NCBI RefSeq assembly: GCF_932294415.1 | Contig: NC_065542.1 | Coordinates: forward strand, 56,168,406-56,232,405 | Direction of reading: 5' to 3' | DNA: 64,000 nucleotides | From: Quercus robur | Lineage: Eukaryota; Streptophyta; Magnoliopsida; Fagales; Fagaceae | In this document: piece after piece, positions 1-10,400 of the stretch | Layout: each line of letters starts with the position of its first letter | How positions within the stretch are numbered: the first letter of the stretch is position 1 | Translations under genes and position numbers: made by a program | Notes under the pieces: model-generated | Told to the model about the DNA's origin: nothing | Seen by the model: only the letters and a program-made list of their open reading frames with translations | Databases searched by the model: none

Positions 1-2320
1 ACAATGCAGAAAATTTTCGTAATTTTCCAGCACAGGAACACGATCTAGCAGGTTCTAGACACATGTTTCAATCCGTTTAGCTCTCGTGAAAATGAAAAAT
101 AGAATAAAAAGAAAAGGAAAAATGTCCTAGAGTCTGAAGAACGTACCGCTTTCGCTGATAAACAGTAGCTTTAATCACGAGGCAATCGTCCCTACTCCTT
201 ACCCTCTGACGCTGCAAGTGAAACAAGAGGAAGAGTTGTTAATAACACAAATAATATAAGATATTAACGCCTCAATGCCACAGAAGATTTTTTTGCAGTA
301 TACTCACAATAAAGATACTCCATAGAATAGATGTAGCTAGCATTTGATGAGAGATTGAAGGTACGAAAATATAAAATGAACCTAATCTTTCTGAACTTTA
401 ATGGCATTTTGAGACATATAAATTGACCCGGCAAAGCCGTAGTCCAACCGACGAAACCTTGACTTAGTGATAATGTGAACATTGACTTGTTATTTTTTTT
501 TTTGAGGGCGAACATTGACTTGTTATTAGTTTCACAAAAAAACATTGACTTGTTATTATCATATATAATTAGTTTTATTATATGGTGCTTCTTGGAAAGT
601 GCAATGACAATGAGGAATATCCGAATACATCTCAAAGGAAGCCACTTAAGATCAAGATGTCGGTTCCAGTACCAAAATTTAGTCATCTTTATTTGGATCG
701 TGGACTTCTAGTGTTTTAGTCTTTAGATGCCATTATAGGGAAGACCCTTAAACGAACAAGCTTAGAGCTAGAGGCACATGCCCCCATGAGGATCAACTAT
801 CAAACTTGTTTTCATTTTTTTGATCTCAGATCAAATACCACATTGTCCATGGACACTGTTAAGTGAATCTAAGGTTTACACCGGCATTCTTGCCTCATTA
901 TCTGTTAAAATTTTATCTTATTATGTGAAAAAAAAAAAGTGCATATATATATATATATATACACACACATATACACAAAGTTAAAATTACTTTTTTATTT
1001 TCCTATAAAAATTTTCCTAAAAGATTTACTAATATACAAAAACAGAAAGTTGACAATTATTAATGTTTCTAACAAACACCGTCAGAGTTCAGATATCCAT
1101 CTCTTACTTAATAATAATAAAATTAAAAATAAATAAAAAAACACAATTTTTCCTCAATCCATTATGTGATGATTTATAGAACTATTGAAGTATATTATTC
1201 AAATAAGTCACATGTTTTTAAAAAAATCACACGATTAAAAGTACAAGTGAATGGGTTTGAGTAATTTTCCTCCCAACCTGTTTAGAAATAAACTATTTCT
1301 ATTAAACCTTCTGTCATGCCACATTAATCACCAACTTCAAATTCATGATTCCTTCAATTTTCGACTCTCACATTCTGTACCCAAACCCAAACATCAGTAA
1401 GAATGCAAACACAAACCCAGCAATCTATCTTCAGAAAACCTGCAATCCATCCTCAGAAAACCCAAATCCGACCCTCGTCCTTCTTGCACAGAGCCTCGTC
1501 CCTCTGCCTCCCCCACTCGCAGCAAATTCATTATTCTTAGAGAAATGGTTAGTGGACAACTTTGGGTGATGGTAAAAACACATATATTCCTCTCTTGCCA
1601 CTACATTTTGATCTAACTTTCTCTTCTTCTTTTTTATCTCTCTAAATCATCAAAGACCCAAAACGTTCAATGATGACGAAATCTGTCACCGACCTTAAGG
1701 ACAGCACCGCCTCCTCCTCCTCGCAATGGCCTCCATCGTGCCTCCACTGGGTTTCAATTTAGATGGCAAAATGGGTGGTCTTGTGTGTTTTTGGGTTTCA
1801 GATATGCTAAATGGGTGTTCGTGGTTTCAAATCTGGTCCAATCAAGGCATAGGAGGATTGATATTGATTGTTTGTGGTTTTCTTTTGTGGGTTTCGATTC
1901 AGAAGGGTTTTGATTTGGAGTTTAATTTTGATTTGGATTCAGATGGGTATTCGTTGGTGAGTTTCCTTGGGTTTTCCTTCATTTTCTTTAAAAAAAGAAC
2001 GAAGAGATTGTTTGCTGAGATTTTTTTTTTTTTTTTTAACAACTAACAAGGCAATCAAACATGTTATTTGTGGAAGAAGGTAAAAATACTGAAAATTAAA
2101 AAAATTAAGTTAATTTAATTGTTTTATTTAATTTGTGAATGTGGCAGTGACGGTGGTTTTTGGTTTTCAATTTTGAGATCTTAAGTCTGGATTGGTGTTC
2201 TTGGTGTTCTTGTTCAAAATACTTTTAGATCTTAATTCATGTGAAACCACTGAGGATTGACCTTCCAGATGCAGCGGGCGACATAGTTGGAGCTACTTCC
2301 ATGAAAACCAGCCAGGGACT
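1..2320. other. Gene-poor stretch with low-complexity and small repeats
   Basis: I see no supportable gene here. The stretch contains three near-identical copies of a short motif at about 478-556, a TA/CA microsatellite at about 943-970, and a T-rich, GGGTTT-containing block at 1700-2000 whose open frame looks compositional rather than coding. A similar GGGTTT style recurs at 7.6-7.9 kb and 14.6-14.9 kb. The piece at 1-250 is less A+T-rich than its surroundings and could be the edge of a gene or element lying outside the window, but I could not identify it. Confidence 0.5.
478..556 (+). repeat. Triplicated W-box-containing 17-mer
   Basis: The string ACATTGACTTGTTATT occurs three times, starting near 480, 511 and 542, a spacing of about 31 bases. 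Each copy carries TTGACT, the core of the W-box bound by WRKY factors. No gene start lies just downstream, so a regulatory role is only a possibility. Confidence 0.6.
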
Positions 2321-2785
2321 ATGTTTTTCGAGGAAGGGGCTTCGTTTGAGCAAAACCAGTGCTCGTCAGGCATTTCAAGAATGAACTTTGTGAGCCAAAC
2401 AGAACGCCTGAGAAGTCTGGAGGCAGAGTGCCAACTTCTGCACCATCAGTTGATTGATACTACGAGGACTTCTTCACAACACATTGCTGCATTGGAGAGT
2501 GAGAATCTGTGCCTTCGTATGGAATTAGCACGTGCCAAGCAATTTGCTCCACGGCTCTACATGGATCTTCCCCGTCCACACTTCTCATCCGAGAGTGCTT
2601 CTTCTTCATCATCAACCTCTACTCAACCTACAATAGCAGCCATTACTCCCGTGGCTTTGATGAGAACAAACAATCTTGGTTTGGATTATACTAATTTCCT
2701 TGCCAGATCAGTTCTTGGCTTCCAAAGCGTCAATTACCCATCAGGATCTACTCCACCTAATGGAGGCTCTCACCTCCCACAATAG
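2321..2785 (+). CDS. Hypothetical coiled-coil protein, possibly a gene fragment
   Basis: I do not recognise this 154-residue open frame. After a short acidic start, residues 28-70 form a leucine-rich heptad region (LRSLEAECQLL, then ALESENLCLRMEL), which looks like a leucine-zipper or coiled-coil segment of the kind that follows a bZIP or bHLH basic region, but no basic DNA-binding region precedes it. The rest is low complexity, with a serine run near residues 92-100 and a Ser/Pro/Gly tail. Composition is less A+T-rich than the flanks, which argues for coding origin. The upstream bases 2240-2330 are open in a different frame and could be part of an upstream exon, so this ORF may be the last exon of a longer or captured gene. 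It ends about 60 bases before the segmental duplication begins. Confidence 0.4.
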   Translation: MFFEEGASFEQNQCSSGISRMNFVSQTERLRSLEAECQLLHHQLIDTTRTSSQHIAALESENLCLRMELARAKQFAPRLYMDLPRPHFSSESASSSSSTSTQPTIAAITPVALMRTNNLGLDYTNFLARSVLGFQSVNYPSGSTPPNGGSHLPQ

Positions 2786-3154
2786 ACACGATTTCTCATC
2801 TTTTGGCAAGCTAAGGGTTTCTGTCTCTCTATGAGTAAGATGAGGGTGTTTGTAACTGGGTCAGAGAATGGAATTGGTGGCTATAAATCCGTGGAAGCCA
2901 TAATAATAGAACACTCCAGAAGCCGCGGGCGGCGGATTGACTCTTTTCAATTATTCTTCTACTCTCTTTTTTTTTTTTTTAATTATTTATTTATATATAT
3001 GTATTTTAATGGTATATATTATCAATTATGAGTTTTTTTTTTTTAAGAAATTATGAGTTATGACTTACGAATGAATGATGAAGGGTGTAGATTTCGTTTC
3101 GCAAATGAATTGTATTAAGCAAATAAAAATTAAAAAAAAAAAAAAAAAAAAAAA

Positions 3155-4231
3155 GATAAACTACATAAATAGTTTTTATCTTTTACATCATATATTAATT
3201 TGGTCTCTATCTTTTTAATTGTGTCAATTTAATTCCTAACATTTTAATATTGTGTTATTTTGATCCTTGCCGTTATTTATTGGATAGAAAAATCTGATAT
3301 GTCTAATAGAATAATATAAAATTTATTTACTAGCCTCATCAACTGTCAACTGCACAACCATTACATGTAAAAGGTTAATAAAATAAATAAATAAAAACCA
3401 AAATCCCCATCACTCTCTTTCTCTTAGAACCTTTACCTCACCCTTATTATCACTCTCACACTACCTAACTCTCTCGGCGAAAACTGAAGTTGCAGACTGC
3501 AAGGTCGAGCCACGAGGGCCAGTGGTGAGGTCTTTCTCTCCGATGGCTGAAGGTTCGGTTCCCCATATAATGGAAATTAGATATGGGTTTTGTAGCAGAG
3601 AACAGTGTAAATTTTACTGCGATTTGGTGAAGCCCTAAGATTGGAAATTAGATATGGGCTTTGTAGAAGAGAAGAACACAGATTTCATTGCAATCCTGCG
3701 ACCATCGCAATGTCAAAGAAATGGAAGGGTCTATCTACAGATTTTTAACACACAAACAAATAAAATAAAAAAGAGAGTGAAAAGTTCAATCCAAAATAGT
3801 CTGTTACCACCGTAGCATCAAATTTTCATTATTGTTTTTTATGTATGGCACCGAAATTTGTAAAACAATCCAAAATCTTAATATTTGGCTTTGGGGGAAA
3901 CATTAATTATTTTCACTGTGTTGAATATGCCAGAGAATGGGAATGGCGAGTTTGGGTTGTGAATTTGATGGCTTCATCACAATCAACAATGCTGCCAGGT
4001 TGTCCAAAATTTCTTTATAAGACGTGGCTGTACAGTTGGTAGATGATGTGATAAATAAATAAATTTTTTTATTATTCTATTTGACATGTCACGCTTTTTC
4101 AACCAAAGAATAACAGCAGGGTGCAGAAAAACCTAATACTAAAAGGTTGGAAATTAAATTGACACAAATAAAATGTTAGGAACCAAATTGATATATTGTA
4201 TAAATGATAGAGACTATTTCTGTAGTTTACC
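3155..4231. mobile_element. TIR element of about 1.1 kb in copy A
   Basis: The left end reads GATAAACTACATAAATAG followed by TTTTTATC, and the reverse complement of the right end reads GGTAAACTACAGAAATAG followed by TCTCTATC. Similarity continues inward for roughly 80 bases (both ends contain the A/G-rich string reading TTGGTTCCTA or TTTGGTCTCTA and GTGTCAATTTAATT). It is flanked on both sides by runs of A. The duplicate at 10600-10620 lacks it, so it inserted after the duplication. No transposase is visible; it is a non-autonomous element, probably Mutator-like given the long inverted ends. Confidence 0.8.
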
Positions 4232-4631
4232 CCCCAAAAAAAAAAAAAAAAAAAGTAGGATAATGATTTCTAGCTGGATGCCAACTCTTGAAAATTTGCA
4301 ATTGGATTTTTATCCAACATACCATTGGATGAAACTGGGTCGATCTGCCTAATCAGCAGATTAAGCCCAATTTTGTTCTACCAAATCAGCAGATCAAGCC
4401 CATTTATTCTTATCTTTGTGCTAGCTCAGTTTGAAAGGGTTTTTAGACTTTCCGAAACCTTTATAAATATAAGAGGGAACACCCCTCCAATCTCTTACAA
4501 AAGCTTGAAGTTGCTTTTTTACTACGGTCTACGAAGATGCTTAGTGCAATGAAGCAATCATTCTAGTTTATCTCTAAGATACTCTAAGATATTAGAATCA
4601 GTTTCTTTAAGGTTTTAGAGGAAGTAACAAG

Positions 4632-4976
4632 GGCCAAAATAGCACAATAGTACTATTTATCAAAATATATATCAATCCATCACTGTTTTGAAAATAGGTA
4701 GGAATTTACCACTTTTTGGATACTCGAATTTTCTATGATACTTGAATTTCATGAACTCAAGTTTTATAGAAAAATTTTGAAAATTTTTTATGGTACTAAA
4801 GTTCCATAAAAAAAATTTCCACAAATTTGAAGACTATTTTTTGAAAGTACTCAAATTTATGAAACTCGAGTTCCCTAAACTCGAGTATCCAAAAAGTGGT
4901 AAATTCTTACATATTTCCGAAACAATGGTAAATTGATATATATTTCAGTAAACAATGGTATTTAGTCATTTTGGCC
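4632..4976. mobile_element. MITE with GGCCAAAAT ends, about 345 bp
   Basis: The ends are GGCCAAAATAGCACAATAG and, reversed, GGCCAAAATGACTAAATAC. Inverted similarity continues through ATATATATCAAT and the CTCGAGTATCCAAAAAGTGG region, so the whole unit is nearly palindromic. Flanks AGTAACAAG (4623-4631) and AATAACAAT (4977-4985) look like an imperfect 9-base target duplication, as for Mutator-type elements. The duplicate at about 11180-11195 has the uninterrupted site AACTAACAAGGTGTTC. Confidence 0.85.
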
Positions 4977-6005
4977 AATAACAATGTGTTCAAATTCACA
5001 TAATCCTAAACATACCTTCTTGCATCATTCGTCTACATCTTTAAAGAAATTTTACCATTGTTTATGATATTATATGCTGGTAATTATTCTTTTTTTTTTT
5101 TTTAGTTTGTATATATATATATATATATATGTGATCCTTGCTTATTGATAATGTTCTTGTAGATATGAAATTTTATGATTAATACCATGCTTGTGTAAAC
5201 TAGTCTAGTTACAATCTTATTATGATAATTTGGAGTTTAAGTAGGAAAGAATGGATGCTTCTTCAATGAAAATCTTATGCTAGATCTTAGTTCTTAGATG
5301 ATATCACTTCTATTTTGTTTGTTCTTAGAATTTTATGCATGTCTATAATAGGTTTTAGACCTTTTGGGTATGCTAGATCCATAAGAATGGTTAAAATTGT
5401 AGAAAAATCTTTTTTTTTTTTTTTTTCATGAGAATATTAATTTGTTGTTTAAGATTGATTCTTAGATATGTTTTCAAATAAATCAATTTTCAAAGCCAAT
5501 TCGGTGTTTTAAAATCCATTTCTTGTTTTATGTTCAAGATAGAAATAGTCTTTTGCATCAAGCCAAAGTTCTTGATTTCCTGCACTGTTTCAAAAAACAC
5601 AGTTTTGCACTGTTTTAAAATATAGTTTCTGCACTGTTTAAAAATGAGCTTCTACACTATTTTAAAATAAAATTCCCACATTGTTTTTCTTAAAATAAGC
5701 TTCCTACACTTTTTTAGAAAGAAAATTACTGCTCTATTTTTAAACCTTTTGCTTTCTACACATGTTTTATCAAAATAAATCTAGGTTTCAAATATAATAT
5801 TTTGACTTAACAAATTTCAAATCTTTTTCAAGAATCAGAATTTGTTTTCAAGATCAAAATGAAGGCTCTTTTCTAAAATCCAAAGTTATTTGCAAAAGGT
5901 TAAATTTGATTTCAGATCTAATAATTACACTTAATCTCAAAAATAGTTTTAGATCTTTTTAATTTGGTTACATAAATTCTAATTTTCAATATTGATTTTG
6001 ATCTT

Positions 6006-8600
6006 AACAAATGTTATGATCATAAATTTGAATCCAAACTAAGTCCTTCGTACTTTTATCATATCTCACGACTAAACACTACTACGCAGAAATAATTTCC
6101 ATTAAGTTTGGGTACAACTCGATGACTAGGACCACCTTGTGGCTCCCATAGGCCATAGAACGTTATTAAATAGGACTCCTCACTCTAGATAGTGCAGGGA
6201 CCAGCAAAATTTTCTCATTTGGAGATTTTAAAAAACAAATGCAAGCAGGAAAACAATTGCCTTATGTATAAGCATGGTACAATTACTTAAAGCCAATGAG
6301 GTTTTAAGTTTTTAACATAAAGATTGTTGGTGGTCAACCAAAATGACAAATTCAGCTCTTGGAATTGCAGTTCAAGAGCCAACCGCGTATCAATCAGGTT
6401 AATCCGCAAACAAAATAAAGGTAGCTTTCTTTTAAGGAGAGGACGTAGCTAGCCTTAGCAACTAAATGGTAACAAGCTTTTGAGAACATGAATTCTAATC
6501 AATACAAATTTCACTCAACATGCTTATACGATACAATCAACCCCACCCACCTCTCCCGTGAAAGACAAAGATACTTATAAAGACAAACAGCTCCACGAAG
6601 TTAACTACACTATAGTTGCAATAAAATTAGTTAAAAATCTAACAAAAAGTTGACTTTATTAACATAAAGTTGTTTCTTAACGGGCACCTTGTGGTGCCGT
6701 TAATACTACCCTTTGAATAATTAAGGAAATGTGATGATCAATTAATTACACCCAAGAGAATCTACTCTGCAAAAACTTCAATATAAAATTTTGCGCAGCA
6801 GCATGAACATCTCTAATAAAAGTAATTGCACAAAGCTACATGGGAACTCATCATCACAAAGCATGAACATTATCTAAATAAATTATCTATGTTCATGCCC
6901 GTATAAAGCACCGCAGAGCAGCAGGCGAAACCCTTTAAGCCCAAAGAAGGCGATGTCTACATAGTCTTTACATAATCAGATGAAACACAAAGATAAAGCA
7001 AGAACAGCCACAGCTTCTTTACATATGACCATATACATCATTAAATATCTCCTCCTTATTTTGTGACTACTTGTGAGCACATTCACGCAAAGTTGTTGGC
7101 TATATGGCCAACTCAAGAAGAAAAGAAAATGAATAACACTGTAAACTAATGTTTTGATGTAAGATGTTTGTTTTACAATAAAATAATTGGTCAAATGTAA
7201 AATATTTTCGGCCAAAGGAAAAATTAAAGACAAAAACTGTATTTTACACTAAAAAAATCGGTAAAACATTTTACACTTTCTTCTCCCCCTCACTCCCCGA
7301 CACTTATTTCTCAATTTCTACCCCTCTCTCACTTTCTTCTCGCACAACCCATCTCACTCAAGGAAGCCTCTCTCTCTCTCACAGTCATAGTGGCTCACTA
7401 GTTCCTCTCTCACACTTCCTTCAACGAAGCCTAAGGTTGCCTACACCGCCACCAAGCCACTATGAACTACCACCTGGGGTGGCTCTCACTTTCAAGTTTC
7501 TCTCTCTACCTCAGTTTCTCCCCCTCCTTACTCATGTTTGCTGAGGCTGAAACCCAGGAGACCCATACCACCATTGATGGCGACAGAGCACAACGATGGC
7601 CGCCGCTCTCTCTCTCTCTCTCTCTCCATCTCCCTCTCTCTCCCTGTGTTCTTATTTCAGATTCTATGTGGGTTTGGAGATTGGGTTTCCTTTTGGGTTG
7701 TTAGGATCTGAATTTTTCAGCTTGGGTTTGAAATCAGGAGTTTGGGCATGGTAGTTTGTAGATCTGTGGGTTTGAGTGTGTTCTCTGTTGAAAGTTACTT
7801 TTGATTCGGTTTTTGGGTTTTCAAGCAAAAGATGGTTTATTAGTGATGGTGGACTGGTGCTTGGCTTTGATAGGTGGTTTGATTTGTGCATTTTTATTTA
7901 CATTTGAAAATATTTTACATTGAAACGTACTGCGCATAACAAGTTGACTCAAATTTGTGCCAGACATGCTGAAAAACTACTAAACCATGAAATGACAACA
8001 TAGATATTTAGATAGCATGATTAACCATAACCCTTGCAATCTGCTCATGAACGTGAGTGCCCACTAGCAATTTCAACTGTCATACCATGATTATGTTATT
8101 TCTACACACATTCATCATCCAACTATTCAATCATGTATTTCAACACACATTCATCATCTAACTATTCTCGTAAACTCCTACACAACAAATCTTGTTCAAG
8201 TTACCATGTCAATTCACTTTTATGGAAAATGTAAAATGTAAAAATACATCAAAATAATTTTTTTTTTCTTTTCGTATAAAATTTTTTTAAAAAGTATATC
8301 TTAAACCAATACTCTTGAGACCTTCGATAATTTTTCCCATTATTAAAATCTAATTGCCTGTGGAAAAAATGCAAGAGAAAAAATAAAAACTTGAAAAACA
8401 TAAACCAATTGCACAAAGCTACATAGGAATTCTCATTTCTAAATCAGAGACAAATAGAAGGTTTAGAAGCCAAGATTATGAATATGCCCTCCAAGCAAAC
8501 ATTCAAATCAGTTTGTTTTCAAACGACATAAAACACATGATGATGACTCCAACAACCATAAACTCACATCCCCATATCTACTGGCCCTACAATTAACATC
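6006..8600. other. Intergenic DNA without a supportable gene
   Basis: This A+T-rich stretch ends with the SERF gene. Between about 7260 and 7900 lies a block with CT-rich low complexity (7360-7640) followed by a G/T-rich part with GGGTTT strings. Its short open frames on either strand are driven by those biases. The similar make-up of 12600-13000 and 14500-14900 hints at a dispersed non-autonomous element family, but I could not define ends. Nothing else is seen. Confidence 0.45.
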
Positions 8601-8602
8601 TC

Positions 8603-9856
8603 TCATCTTTTTAATCCACCACCACCGGCATTGTTCCCTCCTGCAGATTGTGCCGCCTTCCTTGCTGCCTTTTCTTGTAGTGCCTTAGCATCCCTAAAAG
8701 AAATAAATTAATTATTATTAAAAATAAAACCCTTTTCTCATCAAACCAAGACAACAATCTATTTTTGCATAGACGTGATTCAAACTCAAATCCCTAATTA
8801 GACACAAGGATAAGAGACTTAAGCAATTAAGCTAACAAACGACACAACCAATCTTTTCCATTCCTTCATTAATATAAGTAAAACACTTAGATTAAAACTG
8901 TTGAAATAAATTTTTTTTGATAATAGTGTGTACCCTATAAATGAATATAGATTCAGACACATGGACACGATGATATTGCATTTACATTTTCTATACCAAG
9001 GGGGGCAAATTTCAAAAATCAAAATTTTGCCTAGTCATCAACATCTAATAAGTATCTAACAATTTGGCAGAGCTTGAATGCAATTTTTAGATGCTCTACA
9101 TTCATTCAAAAACATTATAGCATTAACCAATAAAGCCCAAACTGCAGCTATGTTTTTTAATTTAATTGGGAACTTCTTTAAGGCCATTTAGTGCCAATAT
9201 GACAAATCTAAGCTTGTCATTTACCTTTCACTTAAAAAGTAATAATCTATTTTATAATATAAATAACGGGTTTCCCGATTTGGTTTTCAACTTTTTTATG
9301 CACTAAAATACTCCACACAAATTCTTAACCTCACTAAAATATCTCTATCATTTAGTTAAATAATTTTAATTAAAAATCACAAACCGGTTAAAAGAGTAAT
9401 TTATTTTTCTTAAATTTTAGGTTGCTTCTTCTATCTTATTTTTAAAGATTATTCCAAGTTAACTTATCTCACTGGATCGGCTTAGCTTAGATCTCCTCAG
9501 ATAGAGGAGAGAACTAGCCAGATCTGCACTACTCTCCGAAAGTATTCTATAATTTTATTTTATTTTTTAAAACAAATTCTTCTTAATAAAAAGTCGTTTA
9601 TTTATCAAAACCAAAACATTTGTTCTTTTAAGTAATTTTCAGGAAATAAAAGACAAAGAAAAAAAAAAAGCTTTGTGCAAAAATTACATCGAAACACACA
9701 GAGAATAAAGAATGATCAAAGTGAGAGAGAGAGAGAGAGAAGTACCTTTCACGGCGTTGTTCGGGGGTGAGGCCATCGCCTTTTGGCTGCTTAGTTTTGC
9801 CGCCGGCGCGAGCCTGAGCCCGTTCACGGTCTCGCTCTCTTTGGTTGCCGCGTTCG
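8603..9856 (-). CDS. SERF/4F5-family small charged protein
   Basis: This is a small EDRK-rich factor (4F5 family) gene. Two coding exons are clear: 9746-9856 and 8603-8693, joined at AG|G to give RRER|DAKALQEKAARKAAQ. The first has the hallmark RGNQRERDRERAQAR, then a Gly/Lys linker and LTPEQRRERDAK. The second ends in a glycine run and LKR before TGA. Total length is about 67 residues, normal for plant members. SERF proteins are highly charged, largely disordered, and known as modifiers of protein aggregation in animals; their plant role is unclear. The first exon is probably 5' leader at 10335 to about 10400, with donor G|GTAAC. At its end, where ATG would be expected, the sequence is ATA AG (10339-10335), so no AUG is visible in frame; an in-frame TGA lies just upstream of exon 2. 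The gene may start at a non-AUG codon, use another first exon, or be impaired. Confidence 0.8.
8757..8846 (-). mobile_element. Possible tRNA-derived SINE remnant in the SERF intron
   Basis: On the minus strand, TTAGCTTAATTGC resembles a pol III A box and GAGTTTGAATC, about 50 bases later, resembles a B box. It sits in the intron between the two SERF coding exons. The match is to box consensus only. Confidence 0.35.
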
Positions 9857-9977
9857 CTTCAGTTAAGGCCAAACAACAAACAACCAAAGCAATAATATCA
9901 CAAAACGAAAAAACCAAAACCGTTCCTCTTCTTTTTTTTTTCTTTTTTTACCCAAATTCCACGTGCATAAATTATAA

Positions 9978-10092
9978 CCCGTTTGGTTTCCGAGAATACG
10001 TCTAACAATTAAGAAAATAATTTTTTTAAATAAAAAAATTAATTTTTTGAATGAATTGTTTTGATACTGATTTTCTCGGAAGCCAAACAGGA
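9978..10092. repeat. Inverted repeat in the SERF 5' intron
   Basis: CCGTTTGGTTTCCGAGAA near 9980 pairs with TTCTCGGAAGCCAAACAGG near 10074, separated by an A+T-rich centre. This could be a short MITE or a hairpin in the first intron of the SERF gene. Confidence 0.6.
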
Positions 10093-10260
10093 GGATAGAA
10101 ACAACAAACCGTAGGGGGAAAAGGCTGATCTAGGGAAGGATATGAGTCATTATATTATTTATTATTGAGATTTGAAAGATTCGATCAAGAAAAAAAAAAG
10201 CCCGCTGATCCTGAAACTTCAGAACAATCCAAGAAAAAAAAATTCATCAACAATCTGTAA

Positions 10261-10300
<40 letters not shown>

Positions 10301-10334
10301 AAACTTTGAAAATAAGAGGGAGAGAGAGAGTTAC

Positions 10335-10400
10335 CTTATGGTGAGAGATCTGAGCAAGAAAGGCTGCGCAGAGAGAGAGAGAGAGAGGGTGTAGTGAGTG
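10335..10400 (-). other. Probable 5' leader exon of the SERF gene
   Basis: On the minus strand a CT-rich leader ends in CTCACCATAAG followed by the donor GTAACTC. The exon joins in the right phase to coding exon 2 at 9856. The expected initiator position reads ATA. The upstream edge is a guess from composition. The adjacent upstream DNA (10400-12165) belongs to the segmental duplication. Confidence 0.5.

Larger units (their letters stand above)
2849..6005 (+). repeat. Segmental duplication, copy A
   Basis: This block is a direct duplicate of 10385-12165. Shared landmarks include GGTGGCTATAAATC (about 2877 and 10409), GGATAATGATTTC-like sequence at 4258 and 10628, the CTAGCTCAGTTTGAAAGGG string at 4422 and 10999, and CATGCTTGTGTAAACTAGTC at 5187 and 11351. 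Copy A is longer because it holds two TIR elements missing from copy B (3155-4231 and 4632-4976). Copy B is the 5' flank of the SERF gene, so copy A is a displaced duplicate of a promoter-side segment. The region near 4440-4475 carries a TATA-like TTATAAATATAAGAG that is also conserved in copy B. No gene is seen in 2849-6005. Confidence 0.85.
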
